Source of the DNA: Candidatus Saccharimonadota bacterium
GTDB taxonomy: Bacteria > Patescibacteriota > Saccharimonadia > Saccharimonadales > Saccharimonadaceae
NCBI GenBank assembly: GCA_905365145.1
Contig: CAJPIO010000001.1
Span: 124,001-188,000, forward strand
Direction: 5' to 3'
DNA length: 64,000 bases
In this document: positions 57,462-64,000 of the stretch, in pieces
Layout: each line of letters begins with the position of its first letter
Position numbering within the stretch: the first letter of the stretch is position 1
The notes under the pieces: model-generated
Told to the model about the DNA's origin: nothing
Databases searched by the model: none
Seen by the model: only the letters and a program-made list of their open reading frames with translations
Position numbers and translations under genes: made by a program

Positions 57462-58972
57462 TGGCAGTATCTGACGAAATTTTACAACAATATGAAATGA
57501 CTATTGGTATCGAGTGCCATGTCCAGCTGGCGACCAAAACCAAACTGTTTAGTCCGGCTGATAACGACGCGCGTAATGCTGAGCCAAACGAAAAAACGCA
57601 CGAGATTGACTTTGGCCTGCCTGGCATGCTGCCGGTGCTGAACAAGCACGCCGTCGAGCTGGCGGTGCGCGCCGGTAAAGCGTTGAACGCGCCGATTGCT
57701 CGCGTTAGCCGGTTTGATCGCAAGCATTATTTCTATCCTGACCTGCCAAAGGGTTATCAGACCTCCCAGATGTACCAGCCGATTATTTTGGCTGGCTATG
57801 TTGACGCGCCGCTAGAAGACGGTTCGCTCAAGCGGGTGCGGATTCACCATGCACACATGGAAGAGGATGCTGGTAAGTTGACGCACCACGACGGTTATTC
57901 GCTGGTTGACCTCAACCGCGCTGGTACACCGCTGATCGAAATCGTTTCTGAGCCAGACATGCATTCTGCCGAGGAAGCCAAGGCATACGCTTCGGAGCTG
58001 CACAAATTGATGGTCTACGCTGGCGTTACGCACGGTGATTTGTACCACGGCAATATGCGCTTTGACGTCAATATTTCGGTGGCTAAGAAGGGCGCGACCG
58101 AGCTTGGCAAACGCGCGGAAGTAAAGAATCTCAATTCGTTCCGCAGCGTCGAGCGAGCAGCCGAGTACGAATTCAAACGCCAAGTCGACCTGCTGGAGAG
58201 CGGCGAAAAGGTGGTGCAGGAAACTCGCGGCTGGAGCGATGACAAGCAAATTACTACTTCGCAGCGTTCGAAAGAGGATGCCCAGGATTATCGCTACATG
58301 CCCGATCCGGACATTCCGCCAGTGGTGCTGAGTGATGAGGAAATTGCTCGGATTCAAGCTGAAGTGCCGGCGTTGCCGAACGAATACCGAGAGCGCTGGG
58401 TAGATTTGAAACTGGACCATTCGGTAATTGATACGGTGCTAGCTCATCAGGAAGCTGCAAAAACTCTGGACGCCATTTACTCCCTGACTGATAGCAACGA
58501 GCAGTCAGTACTGGAGGATTTGAATGTTGATCGCCAGACTTACGACCGGCTAGCTAAACGAAGTTTTAACTTATTTGCCTCCACGCCAGACGAACAATTA
58601 GACTATCAAAAAGTCGAGTCTGGATTAGTCGGTCCGCGCCGCTTGACGCACTTGGCTCTGCTGGCTGAGAAAGGGACGATTAGTTCGAATAGTGCCAAGG
58701 AAATCTTTCTCGATTTATTCAATGAAAAGTACGCTGGCGTCATGCCAGAGGATATTGCCAAGGAAAAAAACTTGCTGCAGGTGTCTGACGAAGGCGCCAT
58801 CGCCGCCATCGTTGACGAAGTATTGAACGACCCGGCCTCGGCAGCTTCCATTGCCGACATTAAAGTCGGTAAGGACAAAGCCATCGGCTACTTAGTTGGT
58901 CAAGTAATGAAGCGTTCCAAAGGCCAAGCCAACCCGAGCCTGGCGCAGAAATTAATCCGCGAAAAATTATAA
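57461..58972 (+). CDS. gatB: Amidotransferase subunit B
   Basis: Starts with the GatB core ETIGIECHVQL-type element (EMTIGIECHVQLATKTKLF), then FDRKHYFYPDLPKGYQTSQM, VDLNRAGTPLIEIVSEPDM, and DYRYMPDPDIPPV. The C-terminal YqeY-like tail (KRSKGQANPSLAQKLIREKL) binds the tRNA. At 503 residues it is slightly longer than the usual 475. Together with GatC and GatA it converts Glu-tRNA(Gln) to Gln-tRNA(Gln). Confidence 0.97.
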   Translation: MAVSDEILQQYEMTIGIECHVQLATKTKLFSPADNDARNAEPNEKTHEIDFGLPGMLPVLNKHAVELAVRAGKALNAPIARVSRFDRKHYFYPDLPKGYQTSQMYQPIILAGYVDAPLEDGSLKRVRIHHAHMEEDAGKLTHHDGYSLVDLNRAGTPLIEIVSEPDMHSAEEAKAYASELHKLMVYAGVTHGDLYHGNMRFDVNISVAKKGATELGKRAEVKNLNSFRSVERAAEYEFKRQVDLLESGEKVVQETRGWSDDKQITTSQRSKEDAQDYRYMPDPDIPPVVLSDEEIARIQAEVPALPNEYRERWVDLKLDHSVIDTVLAHQEAAKTLDAIYSLTDSNEQSVLEDLNVDRQTYDRLAKRSFNLFASTPDEQLDYQKVESGLVGPRRLTHLALLAEKGTISSNSAKEIFLDLFNEKYAGVMPEDIAKEKNLLQVSDEGAIAAIVDEVLNDPASAASIADIKVGKDKAIGYLVGQVMKRSKGQANPSLAQKLIREKL

Positions 58973-59013
58973 GGTTCGACACTTCAGAAATAGGAGAGAA
59001 TAGGAGTTAAATT

Positions 59014-59919
59014 ATGAAAAAACCAACCAAAGCTATCATTGCCGCCGCTGGTTTCGGTACACGTTTCCTGCCGCAGACCAAAGCTATGCCTAAAGAAATG
59101 TTGCCGCTAATTGACAAGCCGATTATTCAATATGTCGTCGAGGAATTGGTCGAGGCTGGCATTAAGGATATAATTATCATCGGTAGCGCTAACAAGCGGG
59201 CGATCGAAGACCATTTTGATACGCCAAACGAAGAGCTGCTGGCTAACCTGCGCGCTGGCGGCGCCAAAAAGCAGCCGCTCATTGACATCGTCCAGCGCTT
59301 GTCCGAAATGGCTAATTTTGTCTACATCCGCCAGAAAGGCCCGTACGGCAATGCGACGCCGCTGACTTGCGCTTCACATTTGATTATGCCAGGCGAGTCG
59401 GTGATTTACACGTTTGCTGACGACTTCATCGAGGCTAGCCCGAGTCGTTTCCGCCAAATGATTGAGGCGTCGCAGCAACTCGACGGGGCAATCTTGTCAT
59501 GTAAGAAAATTGTCGAAGACGCCGAATTCGATCGTTACGGCGTAGTTAACGGCCAGCAAGTCAAAGACGGCGTCATTAAAATGACTAATATCGTTGAAAA
59601 ACCTGGTAAAGCTAACGCACCGTCCGACTTGGCGAGCGTCAGCAGCTATTTGCTACCGGGCGAGTTTTTCGGCTATCTCGAGCGGGCTCGCGACGACTTT
59701 GATGGCCGCGGCGAATTCACTGTCCAGCCAATTATGCAAGAGATGATCGACGACGGGTTTGACTTTTACGGCGTAGAAATCACCAACGGTACTTATTATG
59801 ATACCGGCGATAAATTGGAATACATCAAAACCGTGGTTGATTTCGGATTGAAACATCAAAAACTCGGCCCAGCGCTGCGGCAGTTCTTGCAATCGCGAAT
59901 TAACGGCGAAAATCGCTAA
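59014..59919 (+). CDS. galU: UTP-glucose-1-phosphate uridylyltransferase
   Basis: Nucleotidyltransferase start KAIIAAAGFGTRFLPQTKAM with PKEMLPLIDKPIIQYVVEEL, then FADDFIEASPSRF (metal Asp), RYGVVNG, IVEKPGKANAP and NGTYYDTGDKLEYIKTVVDF. It makes UDP-glucose for glycans and wall teichoic-type polymers. It is a classic GalU of 301 residues. TAGGAGAGAATAGGAG is the ribosome region. Confidence 0.96.
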   Translation: MKKPTKAIIAAAGFGTRFLPQTKAMPKEMLPLIDKPIIQYVVEELVEAGIKDIIIIGSANKRAIEDHFDTPNEELLANLRAGGAKKQPLIDIVQRLSEMANFVYIRQKGPYGNATPLTCASHLIMPGESVIYTFADDFIEASPSRFRQMIEASQQLDGAILSCKKIVEDAEFDRYGVVNGQQVKDGVIKMTNIVEKPGKANAPSDLASVSSYLLPGEFFGYLERARDDFDGRGEFTVQPIMQEMIDDGFDFYGVEITNGTYYDTGDKLEYIKTVVDFGLKHQKLGPALRQFLQSRINGENR

Positions 59920-59936
59920 AAGCACTAGCTTTTTCT
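59917..59936 (+). terminator. Short terminator after galU
   Basis: AAAAGC-ACTA-GCTTTTT followed by CTG, directly at the galU stop. The stem is weak. Confidence 0.45.
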
Positions 59937-60010
59937 GACAGAACGTGGTATAATGAGAGTATAGCTGCAAAAAGCAGTATTAAAATAAACAAAAAGGAGC
60001 GCAAATATTG

Positions 60011-60268
60011 ATGGAATGGGCTCAAATACTTGTCATCATTTTGGCGGCAGCTTTGGCGTTGTTCTTGCTGCTAGCAATTATCTTGACGATCAAGCTAATC
60101 CAGATTTCCCGCCAAATCAAACGGGTGGCTTGTGTCGCCGAGCGCACTGCCCTCAAGGTAGAGTCGGTTGCCAATAGCGCGGCTGCTATGGTGGCACCGG
60201 CAGCAATCGCCAAGATCATCAAATCGATGATGTACAAAACTAAAAAACATAAAAATAAGGAGGACTAA
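60011..60268 (+). CDS. Small membrane protein, unknown, in YtxH operon
   Basis: One strong N-terminal membrane helix (WAQILVIILAAALALFLLLA) is followed by a helical stretch with Ala-rich faces and a Lys-rich end (MMYKTKKHKNKED). I recognise no family. AAAAAGGAGCG precedes the ATG, and TATAAT near 59951-59956 is the -10. The YtxH gene starts 2 nt after its stop. Confidence 0.7.
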   Translation: MEWAQILVIILAAALALFLLLAIILTIKLIQISRQIKRVACVAERTALKVESVANSAAAMVAPAAIAKIIKSMMYKTKKHKNKED

Positions 60269-60270
60269 TT

Positions 60271-60588
60271 ATGTCAAAACGTAAATTTGTTTTGGGGGCG
60301 CTCTTTGGCGCAGTTGCCGGAGTAGTCGCTGGCGTCCTAACAGCGCCGAAGTCAGGCAAAGAAACCCGTGCCGACCTCAAGAAAAAGGCTAACGAACTAA
60401 AGAACGAAGCTGGCGAAAAAGCCGAAGAGGTCAAGGCCAAGGGCGAGAAAGTTTATAGCGATGTCCGCAACAAAGCCAATGCTGCCGTCGAAGAAGGCCG
60501 CAAAACTGTTGACGACTATAGCGACCGCGCTGTGCGTGCTGCTAACGCCGCCAAGGACGAATTCAACCGCCCAAGTAAGCGCAAATAA
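60271..60588 (+). CDS. YtxH domain protein
   Basis: N-terminal glycine-rich membrane segment FVLGALFGAVAGVVAGVLTA followed by PKSGKETRADLKKKANEL, the YtxH/gas-vesicle-like hallmark. A long Lys/Glu/Ala amphipathic helix (KAEEVKAKGEKVYSDVRNKA) follows. YtxH proteins are stress-related envelope proteins of unknown activity. AAGGAGGACTAAT precedes the ATG. Confidence 0.85.
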   Translation: MSKRKFVLGALFGAVAGVVAGVLTAPKSGKETRADLKKKANELKNEAGEKAEEVKAKGEKVYSDVRNKANAAVEEGRKTVDDYSDRAVRAANAAKDEFNRPSKRK

Positions 60589-60611
60589 TTGTAGCCAATC
60601 AAATACTCAAG

Positions 60612-60650
60612 GCGCTCTGTTTTGCTGTAAATCAGGGCGCTTTTTATTGT
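60612..60650 (+). terminator. Terminator after YtxH operon
   Basis: GCGCTCTG pairs with CAGGGCGC (one G-T pair) around a 14-15 nt loop, followed by TTTTTATTG. Confidence 0.65.
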
Positions 60651-60681
60651 GAAAACTGGCGAGTTGTGGCAAACTAAATCT

Positions 60682-60981
60682 ATGGTCAAAAAGCACAATA
60701 ATATCTTCGCCCGCATATCTCAGCGTTTGCGTGACGACAACGAAAAAGGCTCGCGCCAGGCGCTGCTCGAGGAGCTGTTCAACGACTTCAACCGCAATCG
60801 CTACGAGATTTACAAGATTAACTTTTTTCGCGGTATATTTTTCGGTTTCGGGTCGCTTTTAGGCGGTACTATGCTGATTGTGTTGTTGGTTTGGGTGCTT
60901 AATCTCACCGGCCAACTCGTCCCGAGCGTGGCTGGCTTTATCGATCAAATACTTAATGTTATGCAGAATAGCCGGCGCTAG
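60682..60981 (+). CDS. DUF5665 membrane protein
   Basis: About 99 residues: a charged N-terminus (KKHNNIFARISQRLRDD), then YEIYKINFFRGIFFGFGSLL with GGTMLIVLLVWVLNL, the DUF5665 core of one to two membrane helices. Function unknown. GTG 60649 is in frame but less likely than ATG 60682. Confidence 0.75.
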   Translation: MVKKHNNIFARISQRLRDDNEKGSRQALLEELFNDFNRNRYEIYKINFFRGIFFGFGSLLGGTMLIVLLVWVLNLTGQLVPSVAGFIDQILNVMQNSRR

Positions 60982-61075
60982 CGTTGCTAAACGGCTTCTT
61001 TACTCCTTAAAATTACTGCGCCAAGAGTGCAGGCAGATTGGCGCGGCGCGTCTTCAAAAACAACTTAGTCTGCGC

Positions 61076-61081
61076 TATAAT
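61076..61081 (+). promoter_or_regulatory. -10 box upstream of dnaE
   Basis: TATAAT ends 11 nt before the dnaE ATG and no Shine-Dalgarno is present, so the leader is absent or a few bases long. Confidence 0.5.
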
Positions 61082-61092
61082 AAGCATAAGAT

Positions 61093-64000
61093 ATGGGTAG
61101 TAATTCAGTACAAGGCCAGCCGGCGCTGCAACCGAGCGATTTCGTGCACCTGCATAATCATACCTTTCATTCGGTGCTAGACGGCTTGACTAAAATCAAT
61201 GATTTGGTTGATAAAGTCAAGGAGTTCGGTATGGAGGCGGCGGCAGTAACCGACCACGGCACGATGAGCGGTATCCTTGACTATTATAAAACTGCCAAAA
61301 AGGCTGGCATCAAGCCGATCCTTGGTATCGAGACATACGTAGCGGCGCGTTCGCGCTTTGACCGCGATCCGGCCAAGGATAAGCAGCGCTTTCACTTGAC
61401 GGTGCTAGCGATGAACAACACCGGCTTTCATAATCTGATGAAGCTATCAACGCAGGCTAATCTGGAGGGTATGTATTATAAACCGCGGATTGACCATGAC
61501 TTGCTAGAGGAGTTGAACGAAGGTTTAATTGTGATGAGCGGTTGTGCTAGCGGTGAAATTGGCGTAGCTCTCAAAGAAGACGATTACGATCGTGCCCGCG
61601 ATATCGCCAAATGGTATAAATCGATTCTGGGCGACCGCTACTATCTGGAATTACAAGACCACGGCCATCCAAAATCAAACACGCACTGGGACGTCCAGGC
61701 AAAAATCAACGAGGGCTTGATTAAGCTATCGAAAGAGCTAGACATCGAGATGGTGGTGACCTGCGACGGCCACTACTTGACGCACGATCACCAAGACGCG
61801 CACGAAATTTTGCTATGTGTTGGTACCGGTTCGTACTTGAGCGATGAAAAGCGGATGAGCTTGAAGGATTTTGAGCTGCACTTGACCGACCCGCGCGATA
61901 TCATCGCTCATTGGGGAGAGGAATATCCCGAGGTAATTCGTAACACTAAAAAGGTGGCTGACCGCTGTAACGTTGAAATTGAGCTGGGCCGCATTCTTAT
62001 TCCTAAATATCCGCTGCCTGAGGGCGAGAACGAGCATTCGTATCTGCTGAGATTGACTTATCAAGGTCTATTGCAGCGTTATAATGGCACTTCGAAAGAG
62101 GAAGCTGAGAAGCTAGATCCTGACGATATCATCCCGCAATTATCCGACGAAGTTCGCCAGCGCGCCGAGATGGAGCTGGGTGTGATGGGCAACATGGGTT
62201 ATGAGGGCTACTTCTTGATTGTTCAGGACTTTATCAACTGGGGTAAATCTCAAGGGATTGTTTTTGGTCCGGGCCGGGGTAGCGCCGCCGGATCAATTAT
62301 CGCCTACGCACTGAATATTACTGACCTTGATCCGCTGAAGTACGGCCTGCTGTTTGAACGTTTCCTCAATCCAGATCGTATTTCCATGCCGGATATTGAC
62401 GTTGATATCCAAGATACTCGCCGCGACGAAGTGATTGAATATTGCGCTAAAAAATACGGCGAAGACCATGTCAGCAATATCGCTACCTTTGGTAAGATGT
62501 TCGGCCGCATGGCGGTACGCGATGTCGCCAGGGTGCTGGAAGTTCCTTATGCCGAGAGCGACCGCTTGGCTAAGTTGGTGCCGCCGCCAAACCAGGGCCG
62601 GCATATTCCGCTGTCGGTTAGTGTCAAAGAAGACGCCGATTTGCGTAAGGAGTACGAGAACAACCCTACCGCCAAAGAAGTGCTGGATTACGCCATCCAG
62701 CTCGAGGGCACGATTCGCAGCCACGGCGTTCATGCCTGCGGCGTGGTGATTGCACCGGATACACTGGTTAATTATATTCCGCTAGAAATGGCGCAAAAGG
62801 GCGTGGTGGCCACACAGTTCCCGATGGGCGAAGTCGAGGAATTGGGACTGCTGAAGATGGACTTTTTAGGACTCAGTAACTTGACGATTATTAACAACGC
62901 CATGCGTATTATCAAAAAAGTTTATAAAGAAGAAATAAACCTGGCACACTTGCCGCTAGATGACAAACCGACGTACGAGCTATTCCAGCGCGGCGACACC
63001 ACCGGCGTGTTTCAGCTAGAATCGGCGGGCATGAAACGCTACCTGCGGGCGCTCAAGCCGACGCATTTCGAGGATATCATCGCTATGGTGGCTTTGTACC
63101 GCCCGGGGCCGATGCAGTTTATCGATAGCTTTATTCGCCGCAAGCACGGCGAAGAGCCGATTACCTACTTGCACGAGGGTATGCGCAACTCGCTAGAAAA
63201 CACCTACGGAATTTTGGTCTACCAAGAGCAATTTATGCAAATTTCTAAGGAATGGTGCGGCTTTACCGGCGGCCAGGCTGATACGCTGCGCAAAGCCGTC
63301 GGTAAGAAAAAAATCGACCTGATGAAAAAGGTTAAGCCGGAGTTCGTCGAGGGCGCGGTTAAAGTCGGCGGCGCCACGCGCGAAATGGCAGAAACTTTCT
63401 GGACGCAGCTGGAGGAATTCGCTAATTACTGTTTCAACAAGTCGCACGCCGCTTGTTACGGCTTAATTGCTTATTGGACGGCTTATCTGAAAGCGCATTA
63501 TCCGGACGCTTTCATGGCGGCGCTAATGACCAGTGATCACGACGATATCGACCGCCTGGCGATTGAAATCACTGAATGCAAGCATATGGGCTTGGAGGTT
63601 CTGGCGCCAGATGTTAATCAATCTTACGTTGAGTTCGGCGTGGTGCCGGCTGCCAAACAAGTCCGCTTCGGCATGGCAGCGGTCAAAGGCGTCGGTGTCG
63701 GCGCAGTCGAAGAGATCATTCGCGCCCGCGAGGCCGATGGCCCGTTCAAGTCGGTCGAGGATTTTGCCAAACGTGTCAGTACCAGCAAAGTTAATCGCAA
63801 AGCTTGGGAATCGCTGGTCAAAGCCGGTGCTTTCGACGCGCTAGGCGACCGCAGCGATTTACTATTCAATCTCGATACGATTCTGGCTTTTGCCAGCAAG
63901 CTGCAAAAGGAAGCGCTCAGCGGGCAAGTTGATATGTTCGCGGCGCTCGGCGGCGACAAATTGATGCCGTCGGTCGAGCTGAAGACTTCGCCAGTCAAAT
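61093..64000 (+). CDS. dnaE: DNA polymerase III alpha subunit, C-terminal part beyond window
   Basis: The frame runs from ATG 61093 to the right edge (969 codons, no stop). It starts with the PHP domain (FVHLHNHTFHSVLDGLTK, AAAVTDHGTMSG). The Pol III core follows: FGPGRGSAAGSIIAYAL, PDIDVDIQDTRRDEVIEYC with catalytic Asp residues, RSHGVHACGVVIAP, TTGVFQLESAGMKRYLRAL and MVALYRPGPMQFI. Then come the FNKSHAACYG finger region and a helix-hairpin-helix start (AAVKGVGVGAVEEII). It is the replicative polymerase. Confidence 0.97.
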   Translation, partial: MGSNSVQGQPALQPSDFVHLHNHTFHSVLDGLTKINDLVDKVKEFGMEAAAVTDHGTMSGILDYYKTAKKAGIKPILGIETYVAARSRFDRDPAKDKQRFHLTVLAMNNTGFHNLMKLSTQANLEGMYYKPRIDHDLLEELNEGLIVMSGCASGEIGVALKEDDYDRARDIAKWYKSILGDRYYLELQDHGHPKSNTHWDVQAKINEGLIKLSKELDIEMVVTCDGHYLTHDHQDAHEILLCVGTGSYLSDEKRMSLKDFELHLTDPRDIIAHWGEEYPEVIRNTKKVADRCNVEIELGRILIPKYPLPEGENEHSYLLRLTYQGLLQRYNGTSKEEAEKLDPDDIIPQLSDEVRQRAEMELGVMGNMGYEGYFLIVQDFINWGKSQGIVFGPGRGSAAGSIIAYALNITDLDPLKYGLLFERFLNPDRISMPDIDVDIQDTRRDEVIEYCAKKYGEDHVSNIATFGKMFGRMAVRDVARVLEVPYAESDRLAKLVPPPNQGRHIPLSVSVKEDADLRKEYENNPTAKEVLDYAIQLEGTIRSHGVHACGVVIAPDTLVNYIPLEMAQKGVVATQFPMGEVEELGLLKMDFLGLSNLTIINNAMRIIKKVYKEEINLAHLPLDDKPTYELFQRGDTTGVFQLESAGMKRYLRALKPTHFEDIIAMVALYRPGPMQFIDSFIRRKHGEEPITYLHEGMRNSLENTYGILVYQEQFMQISKEWCGFTGGQADTLRKAVGKKKIDLMKKVKPEFVEGAVKVGGATREMAETFWTQLEEFANYCFNKSHAACYGLIAYWTAYLKAHYPDAFMAALMTSDHDDIDRLAIEITECKHMGLEVLAPDVNQSYVEFGVVPAAKQVRFGMAAVKGVGVGAVEEIIRAREADGPFKSVEDFAKRVSTSKVNRKAWESLVKAGAFDALGDRSDLLFNLDTILAFASKLQKEALSGQVDMFAALGGDKLMPSVELKTSPVK

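Noticed and set aside
57812..58420. A 202-codon minus-strand frame opposite gatB.
   Set aside because: The same reasoning applies; the plus strand is an unbroken, well-conserved gatB.

Overview
The window is a dense, about half-GC bacterial chromosome segment. It has roughly 60 protein genes, two tRNA genes, no rRNA, no CRISPR array and no insertion sequence. The gene set points to Patescibacteria, most likely Candidatus Saccharibacteria (TM7). The evidence is a bL32 without zinc cysteines, bS16 and TrmD without RimM or bL19 beside them, a transketolase split into two genes, DUF5665/DUF5684/YtxH/DUF4342 small membrane proteins, GatCAB with tRNA-Gln, and almost no biosynthesis. TGA behaves as a stop, which argues against the Gracilibacteria/Absconditabacteria code. 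The assignment to a lineage is inference.

Layout. 1-6.8 kb: DUF58/MoxR/phosphoribosyltransferase-like operon (minus strand), an alpha/beta hydrolase, a slipin-DUF4342 pair, and a CsoR-type repressor with its operator and a DUF4396 membrane protein. 6.9-22.3 kb: tRNA-Phe, CHAP hydrolase, MurF-like ligase, leuS, rpmF-nusB-nudix-rnc, rpsP-khpA, trmD, tRNA-Gln, hisS, PAP2 phosphatase and rmuC. Two related minus-strand cassettes with structured RNA flank rpsP-khpA. 22.3-33.2 kb: aquaporin, pheS, then about 6 kb of accessory genes (an unknown two-gene soluble/4-TM cassette, CYTH, hydrolase, ASCH, SLOG, an M16-like protein) before pheT. 33.2-42.7 kb: ThrE-type exporter, P-type ATPase, FKBP, thioredoxin reductase, PLD protein, pyrophosphatase, DUF5684, RSH (ppGpp) enzyme. 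42.7-50.4 kb: a sugar-phosphate operon (GAPDH-like pseudoenzyme, rpiB, rpe, split transketolase, class II aldolase, PfkB kinase, LOG-like protein). 50.4-64 kb: uvrB, LD-carboxypeptidase-like gene, GH13 enzyme, gatC-gatA-(HEPN-like)-gatB, galU, small envelope proteins, and the start of dnaE.

How genes start. At least eighteen first genes of transcription units have a TATAAT-like -10 hexamer ending 6-11 nt before the start codon and no Shine-Dalgarno sequence, which implies leaderless transcripts. Genes inside operons carry clear AGGAG-type sites. The most unusual part of the window is the pair of minus-strand cassettes at 14.95-15.46 kb and 16.90-17.28 kb. They share a consensus TTGACA/extended -10 promoter, a related hairpin leader, a short ORF and extensive downstream hairpins.
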